Shown here in pieces: positions 8,940 to 18,513 of a stretch of 64,000 nt of DNA (position 1 is its first letter; the number at the start of each line of letters is the position of its first letter). Source of the stretch: Candidatus Acidiferrum typicum (GTDB lineage: Bacteria > Acidobacteriota > Terriglobia > Acidiferrales > UBA7541). A program made the translations under genes and the position numbers. The DNA is taken from assembly GCA_002478115.1 (NCBI GenBank), contig DLMH01000075.1, positions 62,001 to 126,000 of the forward strand. The letters are read 5' to 3'. The notes under the pieces are model-generated. The model had not been told where the DNA came from. It saw only the letters and a list, made by a program, of their open reading frames with translations, and did not search any database.

Positions 8940-9160
8940 GGTGCTGCTCCTTGCCGGCCGAAAGCCGTGGGTAAAATTCAAACAGTCGTTTGAATAAAAA
9001 CTAATTTCGGGATTCTACGCCTGGGGGACACATTTGCGCAATAGGACCGGAAGGAGGCGGTAGGTCAGTTTCCAGTTAAAGCGTTACACGTCCGAGTGGA
9101 CACATTTCAGCAGGAATGGGGCTACTCCAAATACAGGTAGGCGAATTCTGGGACGGAACA

Positions 9161-9652
9161 TCAAGGTTTGCCCTCTATCACGGCCCCGCGTCTGTACTCC
9201 AAAAGACCGAGGGCGATGGTCGCGACAGCTAAGAAGATAAGCAGATCCAGAACGAAGTGCATCGCGTCGGGCGAAGGGTGTCCAATGGAAGATGGAAATA
9301 TCTTGTACGTTCTTTGGAGAAACTTCTGATTGTTCAGAGCGAGCTGATCTGCGCCGAATATCCAGGGTATCCACCAACTCTGAATCTGAAGAACAGCCCA
9401 AACGCCATAACCCAGCAACCCTACCCACATCAGCCAAACCCAGCGCTTCCAAAAGGCTAGGGCGAAGAGCAAAACCGGGAGAAGCATTGCGAGCGCAAAA
9501 CCCAAAACAGCCAATGCCTGACCTTCGCTAAAAAGCGTAATCAGTCGCTTTCCAGGCTGATCATTCCAAGAGCCGAGCGGAAACCAGAGAATTGCCTGAA
9601 AATACACCGCTAGAATGATCTGAATCATCAAGGACACTTTGAGCCACTTCAT
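9161..9652 (-). CDS. Hypothetical four-helix membrane protein
   Basis: About 163 residues, family not recognised. Four hydrophobic segments are visible: WLKVSLMIQIILAVYF, LAVLGFALAMLLPVLLFAL, WVWLMWVGLLGYGVWAVLQI and LDLLIFLAVATIALGLL. A polar loop with WWIPWIFGADQ and FLQRTYKIFPSS lies between the last two. I chose ATG 9652 because it places the first helix at the N-terminus. A GTG at 9670 six codons earlier, next to a G-rich stretch, is an alternative. It sits alone between the acyl-CoA dehydrogenase and thiolase genes on the same strand, with no motif tying it to fatty-acid metabolism. Confidence 0.6.
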   Translation of the reverse strand: MKWLKVSLMIQIILAVYFQAILWFPLGSWNDQPGKRLITLFSEGQALAVLGFALAMLLPVLLFALAFWKRWVWLMWVGLLGYGVWAVLQIQSWWIPWIFGADQLALNNQKFLQRTYKIFPSSIGHPSPDAMHFVLDLLIFLAVATIALGLLEYRRGAVIEGKP

Positions 9653-9829
9653 AGAGCAGGATACTAGCACCCCCCGTTAAGGCAGGCCAAACTGTTTTCA
9701 CTTGGATGTGTAATCGGAAACTGACCCGCCACCCTGAATGCCGCGAGCTGTAGGAGCGGAGTGCCGCAGACTTTTCACAAGAGACCAAGATAGGGTGAAT
9801 GCAACTGTTGGATTTACGCGTAAAGAACG

Positions 9830-11032
9830 TTACAGGCGCTCGAAAATCCCGGCGGCGCCCATGCCGCCGCCGATGCACATGGTCACCATGCCGTAGCGGG
9901 CGTTGCGGCGTTGCAATTCGCGAATTAAAGAAGCGGTGAGTTTTGCGCCAGTGCACCCAAGCGGGTGCCCGAGCGCGATCGCGCCGCCGTTGGGATTCAC
10001 GCGCGCCGCATCAAGACTCGCTTGTTGAATGACGGCCAGCGCCTGTGCCGCAAACGCTTCGTTCAATTCAATTACCGCAACATCGTTAAGAGATAGTCCC
10101 GCCAGATTCAACACCTTGGGAATGGCATAAACAGGCCCGATGCCAAACTCCTCTGGAGGGCAACCGGCGGTGGCGAACGCAACAAAGCGCGCTTGCGGTT
10201 TCAGGCCAAGCTGCGCGGCCTTGCCCTCGGACATCACCACGACGGCGGCGGCGCCATCGCTCATGGGCGAGCTGTTGCCGGCGGTCACCGTGCCCTTCAC
10301 GTGAAATGCGGGCTTCAATCCCGCCAGCACTTCCAGCGAAGTATCCGCGCGCGGCAGTTCGTCCTTATCGAAAACGAACGATTGCGTCGCTGGCTTGGCC
10401 GGCCCTTTTGGCTTCGTGCCATTGCCGCTGGGCAGAGAAGTGATCTTCACCTCGACGGGTACGGTCTCATCCTTGAATTTTTCCGCTGCCAGCGCGGCAA
10501 CGGCCTTTTTATGCGAGTCCACGGCGAACTGGTCCGCTTGTTCGCGGGAGATGCCGAATTTGCACGCAATAAGTTCCGTGCCGAGGCCCATGTTGATGTA
10601 AGCGTCCGGATAGTGATCGACGAGCCAGGGATTCGGCGAAATTTTGTTGCCACCTATGGGCACAAGAGACATGGATTCGGTGCCGCCGGCAACGATGACC
10701 TGGGCTGCGCCGCTGCGGATGCGGTCCGCCGCAAGGGCAATGGCTTGCAGACCGCTGGAACAGAAGCGGTTCACGGTCATGGCCGAAGTTTCGACGGGAA
10801 GGCCTGCGCGCAAGGCCGCGATGCGCGCCACGTTCATGCCCTGTTCCCCTTCGGGCATGGCACATCCGAGAATGACGTCTTCAATTTCCTTCGGATCGAG
10901 CCCCGGGACGCGCGCGAGCGCCTCCCTGATGACGATAGCGGCGAGGTCGTCGGGGCGCGTGGTGCGCAGCGATCCTTTGTAGCCGCGGCCCACGGGCGTG
11001 CGCACGGATGAAACGATGACGGCTTCGAGCAT
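9830..11032 (-). CDS. Acetyl-CoA C-acyltransferase (thiolase)
   Basis: 400 residues, the usual thiolase length. All three catalytic motifs are present: Cys91 in [10 protein letters not shown] (acyl-enzyme nucleophile), His356 in [11 protein letters not shown], and Cys386 in [10 protein letters not shown]. The N-terminus [16 protein letters not shown] is typical. The enzyme cleaves 3-ketoacyl-CoA to acetyl-CoA and a shortened acyl-CoA, or condenses acetyl-CoA. The nearby acyl-CoA dehydrogenase favours a degradative FadA-like role, but sequence alone does not separate this from an AtoB-like enzyme. The ATG at 11032 is preceded by AGAGAGG. Confidence 0.95.
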   Translation of the reverse strand: MLEAVIVSSVRTPVGRGYKGSLRTTRPDDLAAIVIREALARVPGLDPKEIEDVILGCAMPEGEQGMNVARIAALRAGLPVETSAMTVNRFCSSGLQAIALAADRIRSGAAQVIVAGGTESMSLVPIGGNKISPNPWLVDHYPDAYINMGLGTELIACKFGISREQADQFAVDSHKKAVAALAAEKFKDETVPVEVKITSLPSGNGTKPKGPAKPATQSFVFDKDELPRADTSLEVLAGLKPAFHVKGTVTAGNSSPMSDGAAAVVVMSEGKAAQLGLKPQARFVAFATAGCPPEEFGIGPVYAIPKVLNLAGLSLNDVAVIELNEAFAAQALAVIQQASLDAARVNPNGGAIALGHPLGCTGAKLTASLIRELQRRNARYGMVTMCIGGGMGAAGIFERL

Positions 11033-11099
11033 GGCAAACCTCTCTCGGCGAATTCTTCCCGATTGTCAGCCGCCTTCCAGAAAAAAGCAAATCGCCAAG

Positions 11100-11127
11100 A
11101 AAAAGGGGACGCCGGTTGCAGCGCCCC
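11100..11127 (-). terminator. Rho-independent terminator of the TonB receptor gene
   Basis: On the minus strand GGGGCGC (from 11127) pairs with GCGTCCCC with one bulged base, followed by TTTTT at 11104-11100. It lies 27 bases after the receptor stop codon and separates that gene from the thiolase gene downstream. Confidence 0.7.
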
Positions 11128-11153
11128 TGTTGGATTGGCTTGTGCGGATCGCG

Positions 11154-14100
11154 CTAGAACTGCAGGCGCAGGCCGAACTGCAGGACGCGCGGCCCTCCGC
11201 CGCCGAGCCCAGGATTACCCTGAGCCACGTCGGGCGTTTGCGTAATGAGACCCGCCGGGCCTGCATTCGTGTTGACTGTGCCGTCCGCGTTAATTCCCGG
11301 GATAATCACGTTGCTCGGCAAGGCGAAGTTGGGATGATTGAAAATATTGAAAAGTTCGGCACGAAACTGGAGTGCCAGCGTTTCGGTCAGCTTTGTATTT
11401 TTGGTGACGGAGAAGTCCGCGTTCCAGAAGCCGGGGCCATAGATCTGATCGCGGCCCAGATCACCAAAGTTACCGGCGGGTTGTTGGAAGGCGGCAGGAT
11501 TCAGGTAGCCCGTCGCGGGCGTCCAATTCGGCAGAATCGGATTCACGCCGGGAACGAGGTCTGGGCGCTGGTGATAGTTGATTCCACCGCTGGAAGTGAT
11601 GATGCCGATGGGCCGCCCGGACTGAACCGTGACGATGGTGTTCAACTGCCAACCGTCTGCAAGAAGTTTGGGGAGAGCCGCGAAGGCCGGGAGCTGGTAA
11701 TTGAGCACGGAGGTCCAGCGATGCCGAGTGTCAAACGTTGACGGGCCTTTTTCCGCAGGGAGGTCGTCTGAATTTTGCGGGAAGGCGGCAGTGGCGCCGT
11801 TGAAGTCGATGCCATCGGAAGCGCCATCGAGAGACTTGGACCAGGTATAAGTGGAAAAACCGGAGAAGCGATGCCAGTTGTTCAGGCGCAACGTGGTTTG
11901 CAAAGCGTTGTAGGTGGAGTTGGCGGTGGTGGCGAGAACGGCAATCTGGTAATAGTCTTCGTTGGTGCCGTCCTGATTGGCGTCATACAGGCGCGTCAAG
12001 CGTGTGCCCTTGGTCCCCACATATCCTATTTCGAAGGCCACCGACTCGTTGAACTGGCGCTGAATATTCAGATTCCAGCTTTGCACGTACGGAGTGCGGA
12101 AATTCTGCTCGGTGACAAAGATGCTTTGCGAATACGCCGTTGGAGTGTAGATGGGGCCGGTAGCCGAGCCATTCCAGACGTTGCCATTAAAATCCAGGCC
12201 ATTGACGGGAACGGAGAGGGAACTGTTGGTGGCGCTGCTGGGATTGGTCGCCACGCCCGCGGAGTTCGTATAGTTGGCGATGAGAATATCCTGGGGGATG
12301 TAGTCGTAATACATTCCATAGGCCGCGCGAACGGTGGTGTTGCGCCGCGGGCTCCACACGAGACCGATACGCGGACCGAAGTTGTTGAGATCGCGGTGGT
12401 AGAGAAGGGGAAGGGTAGGAGTTCCCACCTGCACCAGATTGCCGCTGGCATCAAAGTTGGAAAGGAGATTGTGTTTTTCGCCCAGGGGGCCGAAGTATTC
12501 CCAGCGCAAGCCCAGATTGACGGTGAAATTTGAGCGCACCCGGATCTCGTCCTGGGCGAAGAAACTAATGTTGTTGTTGAAAGTGAAACGCGAGGTGTTG
12601 CCCGTGAGGGCGGCGCCATAAATATTGCCGATGAAATAGTTGGCGAGCACGTTGACAACGGGGTTGGCGGCGAGGGCCACGTAATTGCCAGTTCCGTCGT
12701 CAATGGTTTGGTTGATCTCAAGGATGCCGCGCTCCAGGTTGTCGTTGAAGCTCTGGACGTCATAGCGGTGATATTCGCCGCCGAACTTAAAGGTTTGGTG
12801 GCCGTTTACCAGGGTGTAGTTGTCGAGGGTCTGGAAAGTTTCACTCACCCGGCCGCGGGGAACGCTGTACCCGCTTGTGCCGAGATTCTCGATGGCACCG
12901 TCAAAGTCGATTTCCGGCAAGCCCAGCTTGCCGTTGCCGAAATCGAATCCGTTGCCAAGAGTTGTGGGATCGAGTTGGTCGACGGAACCGAAGCTGGTGC
13001 GAAAGCGCGAGTAACCGAAGCGCAGTTCATTGAGCCGGGTCGGCGAAAACGTGGTGAGCAGGCTGGTCGAAACCACCTGAACGCGTGTGGGAGAGGTTTG
13101 CTCGAAGCTGCTGAGGCGCGAGCCGCTTCCATAGCCGCCGAGCGAGCCGAGTGGATATACCTGGTCGCTCTGCCCGAACGCATACCGCCCTGTGAGCGTG
13201 TTATTGGAACCCAGCTTCTGGTCGAGCTTCACAATGAAGTTGTCTCCGTTGTTCGTGTCACGGTCAGTGCCAAACACGGAATTGGAACTCGTCGGGTTCG
13301 CGGGAAAATAGTTGAGAATTTTGACGAGCGCGGGATTGATGCTGCTGATCGGAACGTACGTTTGCGTAAGGGCAACCTGTTCGGCGGCCTGGATGTCGTT
13401 GTCCACGGTGCCCGTGCGCGGCACTATAAAATTGTAGTCGGAGCCGACGACCTCGCGCTGCCCTTCATAGGCGAGAAAGAAGAATGTCTTGTCTCTGACG
13501 ATGGGGCCGCCGAGAGAGCCTCCGAAATTATTATTATTGAAATGGGATTGTAGATCGGGCGAGGGGTTGAAATAGTTGCGCGCGTCGAAATAGGAATTGC
13601 GATTGTATTCAAAGAGCGAACCGTGAAAAGCGTTGCCGCCGGAACGGGTAATGATGTTGACGGCCGAGCCGGAATTCCGCCCATATTCGGCGCCAAATTG
13701 CGATTGCAGGTTGAACTCCTGAATGGCGTCCAGGGGAAGAAGCGTGGCCGGCGCTCCGGAAATGCCCACCTGGTTCAACGCGGAATTGTTGAAAAAGGGA
13801 TCGTTGTTGTCGGTGCCGTCGAGCATGTAATTGTTGGAGCGGTCGCGATTGCCGTTGATGTTGAACTGGCCGAACCCCTTCTCACTGCCGGCAACGCCCG
13901 AGCCTTCCACGGTCACGCCAGGGGTGAGGGCCACCAGCTTTCCGAAATCGCGGCCGTTGAGGGGAAGCTCCTGCACAAGTTTGCGATCGACCACCTGTGA
14001 CAGGGTAGTGTTGGTGGTTTCCACGATGGGCGCTGCTTCGATCACCACGACGCGCTCGATCGCCTCGGCGGGCTTGGCGAGTTGCAGGTTCACAATGGTC

Positions 14101-14432
14101 TCCTCGCCCGCGCTGACGGTCACGCCTCCCTGCCGGTATTCCTGCAGACCCGGGGCGACCGCGGAAACTTCATACTGGCCGGCGGGAAGTTCGAGGAAAA
14201 AGTATTCGCCCTCGGCATCCCCGGTCACTTCGCGAGTTTCGCTGGTGGCCAGATTGCGCGCGATAACCTTTGCGCCGGCGACGCGCAGGCCGTGCGCATC
14301 CGTAATTTCTCCGCGAATTCCTCCGCGAAACGATTGCGCCGCCAGATTCGCGCTCCAACCGGAGAGCGCCGCGACAACGAACAGTGCCATTGCGATTCGT
14401 AATCCAAATGAGAGTACACCCTGAAGTTTCAT
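11154..14432 (-). CDS. TonB-dependent receptor, Oar-like, with N-terminal carboxypeptidase-regulatory-like domain
   Basis: 1092 residues. A signal peptide (MALFVVAALSGWSANLAAQS) is followed at about 30-110 by a beta-sandwich (GGIRGEITDAHGLRVAGAKV) of the CarboxypepD_reg type. Next is a plug region with VDRKLVQELPLNGRDFGKL and NINGNRDRSNNYMLDGTDNN. The remainder is a long beta-barrel rich in Asn, Tyr and aromatic turns, ending GPRVLQFGLRLQF with the terminal Phe expected of an outer-membrane protein. Such receptors in Acidobacteriota import glycans or other large ligands using TonB energy; the ligand is not evident. AAAGGAC precedes the ATG. A CGGGCTGG/CCAGCCCG hairpin (14529-14549) lies in its upstream region, and a SAM-hydrolase-family gene precedes it on the same strand. 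Confidence 0.95.
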   Translation of the reverse strand: MKLQGVLSFGLRIAMALFVVAALSGWSANLAAQSFRGGIRGEITDAHGLRVAGAKVIARNLATSETREVTGDAEGEYFFLELPAGQYEVSAVAPGLQEYRQGGVTVSAGEETIVNLQLAKPAEAIERVVVIEAAPIVETTNTTLSQVVDRKLVQELPLNGRDFGKLVALTPGVTVEGSGVAGSEKGFGQFNINGNRDRSNNYMLDGTDNNDPFFNNSALNQVGISGAPATLLPLDAIQEFNLQSQFGAEYGRNSGSAVNIITRSGGNAFHGSLFEYNRNSYFDARNYFNPSPDLQSHFNNNNFGGSLGGPIVRDKTFFFLAYEGQREVVGSDYNFIVPRTGTVDNDIQAAEQVALTQTYVPISSINPALVKILNYFPANPTSSNSVFGTDRDTNNGDNFIVKLDQKLGSNNTLTGRYAFGQSDQVYPLGSLGGYGSGSRLSSFEQTSPTRVQVVSTSLLTTFSPTRLNELRFGYSRFRTSFGSVDQLDPTTLGNGFDFGNGKLGLPEIDFDGAIENLGTSGYSVPRGRVSETFQTLDNYTLVNGHQTFKFGGEYHRYDVQSFNDNLERGILEINQTIDDGTGNYVALAANPVVNVLANYFIGNIYGAALTGNTSRFTFNNNISFFAQDEIRVRSNFTVNLGLRWEYFGPLGEKHNLLSNFDASGNLVQVGTPTLPLLYHRDLNNFGPRIGLVWSPRRNTTVRAAYGMYYDYIPQDILIANYTNSAGVATNPSSATNSSLSVPVNGLDFNGNVWNGSATGPIYTPTAYSQSIFVTEQNFRTPYVQSWNLNIQRQFNESVAFEIGYVGTKGTRLTRLYDANQDGTNEDYYQIAVLATTANSTYNALQTTLRLNNWHRFSGFSTYTWSKSLDGASDGIDFNGATAAFPQNSDDLPAEKGPSTFDTRHRWTSVLNYQLPAFAALPKLLADGWQLNTIVTVQSGRPIGIITSSGGINYHQRPDLVPGVNPILPNWTPATGYLNPAAFQQPAGNFGDLGRDQIYGPGFWNADFSVTKNTKLTETLALQFRAELFNIFNHPNFALPSNVIIPGINADGTVNTNAGPAGLITQTPDVAQGNPGLGGGGPRVLQFGLRLQF

Positions 14433-14630
14433 GATTTATGTCCTTTGATTCTGGGATCCATCGCTGATGGTATCCGTGCAACGCGCAAAAACCGCTGCAG
14501 TTGAAGCCCAAGGGGAACCTATATACTGCGGGCTGGCCCCGCCAGCCCGATCAGGAGTTGCTGCGGCGACATCGCCGCGACTCCGTACATCGCCGCCTGC
14601 ACATTCCGAAAATCTGGCGCCCTGTTCGCA

Positions 14631-15575
14631 TCACTTGCCCTTGATCGGCGTCCCTTTCTTGGGAATGAACAACGGCACGGGCGGCGTGATCTTGTACGCC
14701 ACCGAAAAATTGCGCTCATTCACAGCCAGCCCAACGCGCCCGCGGGAATCCACGTAGAGGAGTAGCTCACCCACGGGTACGTCCATGAAGGTTTTGACGT
14801 AAGGGAGCGTAACGGGCTTCTTGTTCAACTGGACGGCGATTTTATCGCCGAGGTTGTAGCCGAGTTTCTTGAACTCGTCGCCTGAAATATCGCTGATGAG
14901 CGATCCGAAGGGGTCATCCAGGCCGATGATGTCTCCTTCAATGCCTTTGTCGGTAGTGGTCGCAACTTTCGGGGTGAGGCGCACAAGCTGCTGCACCTCT
15001 GGACCGACCAGCGTGAAGTCCCAACCCGCGGCAAGATGCGCGCCGACGGGAGAGAAAATGTCGCGGCCATGAAAGGTCGAGGAAACGGTCTGGCCGATCA
15101 TCCACCCGATGTTGGTGATTTCGCGCGCGGAGTCCAAGCCGTCGCGTTCAATCACCGGGGAGACCAAGCCATTGTCCGGCAGGACGAAATATTGCCCCTT
15201 CTTCGTCTTGACGACCACGGCCTTGCGGGAAGTCCCTACGCCCGGATCAACTACCGCGACAAAAACAGTGCCGGCCGGATAGTAGGGCGAAGCGCCCTCG
15301 AGGAAGCGAGCGCCTTCTTCGATCGAAAATGGGGTGACCTGGTGAGTGATGTCCAGGATGCGCGCATCCGGCGCGATGCCGAGCATGACGGCTTTGCAGA
15401 TGGCCACGGCATCGTTCGCCGTCCCGAAGTCCGTCATGAAGACGATGGCCGGCCGCGCGTTGGCCGCCGGCGTTTCCGCAGCCTTTTGCGAGGACTCCTG
15501 CCTGGCACACCCCCCCATGACCAGAGCCAAGATGAGGATTGCCTGAGAAACACCCAGCCAACGCAGCCTTTTCAC
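14631..15575 (-). CDS. SAM hydrolase family protein (DUF62) with lipoprotein-type signal
   Basis: 314 residues from GTG 15575, with GGGGGA 5 bases before it. Longer in-frame starts exist but lack a ribosome site. The N-terminus VKRLRWLGVSQAILILALVMGGC looks like a lipoprotein signal with Cys23 as the modified residue. The enzyme core is intact: TDFGTANDAV (SAM-binding Asp), DPGVGTSRK with Asp110 and Arg117, and STFHGRDIFSP with His169. Asp, Arg and His are the triad that activates water in S-adenosylmethionine hydrolases, giving adenosine and methionine. The C-terminal domain ends with GRVGLAVNERNFS. Known members lack export signals, so a lipoprotein form is odd. It is upstream of the TonB receptor on the same strand (198-base gap). 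Confidence 0.85.
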   Translation of the reverse strand: MKRLRWLGVSQAILILALVMGGCARQESSQKAAETPAANARPAIVFMTDFGTANDAVAICKAVMLGIAPDARILDITHQVTPFSIEEGARFLEGASPYYPAGTVFVAVVDPGVGTSRKAVVVKTKKGQYFVLPDNGLVSPVIERDGLDSAREITNIGWMIGQTVSSTFHGRDIFSPVGAHLAAGWDFTLVGPEVQQLVRLTPKVATTTDKGIEGDIIGLDDPFGSLISDISGDEFKKLGYNLGDKIAVQLNKKPVTLPYVKTFMDVPVGELLLYVDSRGRVGLAVNERNFSVAYKITPPVPLFIPKKGTPIKGK

Positions 15576-15914
15576 ACGTCCCCCGAATGATTTGTTTTTC
15601 TTGAGCGCGTTGCGAACGATCGCAGCGCAACGCGCACGGTCGATTGGAGAGGGGAGTGCCAGCTCCACTGAAATCATGGAGCAATTTGCAGGCAACTCCT
15701 GATTCCCCCGTAACCCGCTCCAAAAGAACGCCACCAGTATAAATGAAGCAAAGCGAATTAGGCGAGCAAGCCGAAGATGCAGAAGGATTCCGACTGCGAG
15801 GGCAACGACATCCTCCTGTCCACGGGCTTGCGCGTCACCTGGGGTAAGGCCAAACTATAGCCGGTTTCCCCACCCATCGTTCTGCTCCCTCTCGGAGCCA
15901 AGGAGGTTGTACCT

Positions 15915-16163
15915 ATGGTATTTTTTCTCTATTGGATCTTCGTGGGTCTCATCGCAGGCTGGCTGGCAGGGCAGGTCATGAAAGGCGGAGGTTACGGCAT
16001 GCTCGTCGACATTATCCTCGGCATTCTCGGGGGAATTGTCGGCGGCTGGGTCTTCGGGCTGCTAGGGATTTGGCCTGGCGGCAGAATCATCGGATCGATC
16101 ATCGTGGCTTTTGTCGGCGCGGTGATCCTGGTAGGGATCACGCGCTTGCTGAAAAAAGCGTAA
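15915..16163 (+). CDS. GlsB/YeaQ/YmgE-family small membrane protein
   Basis: 82 residues with a good ribosome site (AAGGAGG, 8 bases before ATG 15915). Three hydrophobic stretches rich in Gly are visible: FLYWIFVGLIAGWLAGQVM, VDIILGILGGIVGGWVFGLLG and IIGSIIVAFVGAVILVGI. The GWLAG and ILGGIVGGWVFGLLG patterns identify the transglycosylase-associated (YeaQ/YmgE) family, small inner-membrane proteins often induced by stress. The molecular function of the family is not established. It stands alone and converges with the TPR gene, sharing a bidirectional terminator. Confidence 0.9.
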   Translation: MVFFLYWIFVGLIAGWLAGQVMKGGGYGMLVDIILGILGGIVGGWVFGLLGIWPGGRIIGSIIVAFVGAVILVGITRLLKKA

Positions 16164-16182
16164 GTACTTTTCGAGAAAAACA

Positions 16183-16224
16183 AATCGCGCTGCCGTGGCT
16201 GGGGGAAGCCGCTGCAGCGCGATT
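16183..16224. terminator. Bidirectional terminator between convergent genes
   Basis: AATCGCGCTGC (16183-16193) pairs perfectly with GCAGCGCGATT (16214-16224). The left flank is A-rich and the right flank is GTTTG, so both directions can end here. The 20-base loop holds a smaller GGCT/AGCC pair. Confidence 0.8.
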
Positions 16225-16246
16225 GTTTGTTCGGGGGAAAACCGTA

Positions 16247-17788
16247 TCAGGGCTTCACGCCTTCCGCGTTGCTGCGATTGGCCTGCGTGGCCACGTACCA
16301 TTCCGCCGTCGGCGTGCGCAGGTATTTCAGGCGCAGCAGTGCTTTCTCCGCGGCTGGTGTGTCACCCAATTTCCTTTCGACGAGAACCAACTGGCGAACG
16401 GTGAGTGGCGCGTGCAGGTCCGCGGCGAGTTGCTCCGCCGCTTTTGCGAAGTCACCCTTGGCCGCGGACAAGAAACCCCGGCCCGATTCGTAGTAACTTT
16501 CCACCAGCAGGTCCCGCGAATCGGCGGCCAGCTTTGCGAGTTTGTCGAGGTCAGACTGCGCTGCTTTTGCATCGTTGCTGGCGGCATGGACGCGCACTTC
16601 CTCGCGCCAGACACTCGCGAGGGCGGCGTTTCTCTGTGCTTCGGTCATGCCTGGAGCCGATGCCGCGAGCGAGTTTTCCAGGCCCAGGAGAATCTGCTGT
16701 TCGCTTTCCGCATCTGGCGCGAGCAGGGCTCTGGCGTAGTCAATCTCGAATTGTTCGGCGGCATTTTTCTCTGCGGCTGATTTAGTGGATAGCGTGGCGA
16801 GTTCCTGACGGCCGGTCCCGGAGTCGCCTTCCCAGAAGTGCACAAGCGCGGACTGAAACTCGATGTGCAATTTGTCCTCTGGATTGTTCGCCATCTTCAA
16901 GGCTTTTTCATACTCCGAGCGGGCCGACCCATAGTTTCCCATCATCGTGTAGGTGTCGCCGCGGCCGTATTGCGAGGTGACGTAAGTCGGCGCAATGCGC
17001 AGTGCTTCCGCATAGTGCGCCAGCGATCCGGAATCGTCTCCCGCCATGCGCAGCACTTCGCCCAAGGAATCCTGGGGATTGGGCTGATCGGGAAGCACGT
17101 CCGCATACCTTCTCAGGTATCCGACAGCCTTCTGCGGATCGGGTTCGAGGGCCTCCACGTAGGAGTAGCCCAGCATGTTGAGTGCCGGCGGGAAATTCGG
17201 GTCCACATCGAGCGAAGCGGACCAAAGCTTTGCGGCACGCTCGAAATCCTGCTGGAAGAAGAGCCACTCGCCCGCCAGATAGAGGACGTGCTTGTCTTTC
17301 GGGCGCCGCGCCAGGAGGTCGTTCATGGCGGTGATGGCGGGGATGACGTTTGCTTCCTGCGCGCCGGTAAGGAATTGCACCAGCAGGCATTCGTCGCCCG
17401 CACATCTTGTTTTCAGGGTCTTGGCTTTCTGCAGAGCTTCAGGGGCCGGCACGGTGCGGCGCGCCACGAAGGACCAGACGGCGTAGGCCAGGGCGAAGTT
17501 CGGATCTTTTTCCGTGGCCCTCTGTGCGTGCATGATGGCTTCATCGAACCCCGCGTTTTCGTATTGTTCCAGGGCCATCTCCAGGTTTTCGCGTGCTTCC
17601 ACGGATTTACTGGCGATGCCCAGGGTGCCGAACAGTTTCTGTGAGGCCGGCATGACCTTGACGGCAGGCTTCGCCGGGCGCGCTTTAGCTTCTTCGATGT
17701 GGGCCGATTGCTGCGCCCAAGCCGGCGCGGCAAGCAAGCTGGCCAAGACCAGCGCATTTCGGAGAGGCAGAAGACGATTCATGACCAT
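16247..17788 (-). CDS. Secreted tetratricopeptide-repeat protein
   Basis: About 513 residues. The start is one of two close ATGs (17788 or 17782) downstream of AAGGAG at 17798-17793; both give a signal peptide (PLRNALVLASLLAAPAWAQQ). Alpha-helical TPR-like units cover most of the chain: AGFDEAIMHAQRATEKDPNF near residue 75, DFERAAKLWSASLDVDPNFP near 180, SGSLAHYAEALRIAPTY and NYGSARSEYEKALKMA near 250-300. The C-terminal third is also helical but more divergent. TPR arrays are protein-binding scaffolds; the partner is unknown. The divergent gene upstream encodes a PstS-like protein. Confidence 0.85.
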   Translation of the reverse strand: MVMNRLLPLRNALVLASLLAAPAWAQQSAHIEEAKARPAKPAVKVMPASQKLFGTLGIASKSVEARENLEMALEQYENAGFDEAIMHAQRATEKDPNFALAYAVWSFVARRTVPAPEALQKAKTLKTRCAGDECLLVQFLTGAQEANVIPAITAMNDLLARRPKDKHVLYLAGEWLFFQQDFERAAKLWSASLDVDPNFPPALNMLGYSYVEALEPDPQKAVGYLRRYADVLPDQPNPQDSLGEVLRMAGDDSGSLAHYAEALRIAPTYVTSQYGRGDTYTMMGNYGSARSEYEKALKMANNPEDKLHIEFQSALVHFWEGDSGTGRQELATLSTKSAAEKNAAEQFEIDYARALLAPDAESEQQILLGLENSLAASAPGMTEAQRNAALASVWREEVRVHAASNDAKAAQSDLDKLAKLAADSRDLLVESYYESGRGFLSAAKGDFAKAAEQLAADLHAPLTVRQLVLVERKLGDTPAAEKALLRLKYLRTPTAEWYVATQANRSNAEGVKP

Positions 17789-18027
17789 TGCACTCCTTGG
17801 TGAAGTTCCAGTTTTTTGCGGTGCACGTGTCGAAGTTAGCGTTCCGGGTGCCTCGCTCGATACTGGACCGAAGAACAGGTGTGCGCAGTTGCCAAGCAGG
17901 CGCGCCCCCGTCGCGGCAGTTTTGCGCACGTCGTCAGGTTGGGCACATGTCACCGAAGACGCACTTGTGCGACCTTGCTGCCAACCGGGACACTGGTGGC
18001 ATCCAGCCTGAAAGGTCGTTGGCGCTT

Positions 18028-18513
18028 ATGAAAGATGCTTCTTCACTTCGGAGACTCCGAGTGTTCGGACTAGCTTGGCTGCTCTTGCTTTCTGCACTGC
18101 CCTTACTCTCTGCCGTCAAGAGCTGGGCGCTCGTGACCGCAACGGGGAACAAGCTGCAGGGGGTCTCGACGGCGGAACTGCTCAAGCTCTGTAGAGGCGC
18201 GCAGAGGACCTGGCCCGACGGCAGGAACTTCACGCTGGTGATACATGATCCAGAATCCCCGGAGATGCACGGCGCCATTCAGAAGCTCTTCGGTGTCGCA
18301 GCTTCGGAGGTGAAGCCGCTTTTGGCCAAGCTCAATGAGTCCCGGCAGGTGATTCGGATTGCGCAAACCGACGAGGAACTCCTGCGGACGGTGGCAGCCA
18401 CACCCGGAGCGGTGGGGCTGGTGGACGTATATGCCATCAACAGCGCGGTGAAGGTGTTGCGGATCGACGGTAAGCTGCCGTTCGACGTGGGTTATGTTTT
18501 CAAAAGCAATTAG
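18028..18513 (+). CDS. Periplasmic phosphate-binding (PstS)-like single-domain protein
   Basis: 161 residues. ATG 18028 is chosen for the signal peptide (VFGLAWLLLLSALPLLSAVKS); an AAAGG lies about 13 bases upstream, which is rather far. After the signal, STAELLKLCRGAQRTWPDG and PGAVGLVDVYAIN resemble the substrate-binding fold of phosphate ABC-transporter binding proteins, where KLFLGKxxxWPDG is common. Only about 130 mature residues are present, roughly half of a full PstS, so it is a short relative rather than a complete transporter component. No permease or ATPase gene is nearby. Function is uncertain. Confidence 0.65.
   Translation: MKDASSLRRLRVFGLAWLLLLSALPLLSAVKSWALVTATGNKLQGVSTAELLKLCRGAQRTWPDGRNFTLVIHDPESPEMHGAIQKLFGVAASEVKPLLAKLNESRQVIRIAQTDEELLRTVAATPGAVGLVDVYAINSAVKVLRIDGKLPFDVGYVFKSN

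Noticed and set aside
15754..15858. 34-codon frame starting ATGAAGCAAAGC upstream of the YeaQ-like gene
   Set aside because: No ribosome site and no hydrophobic or conserved pattern.
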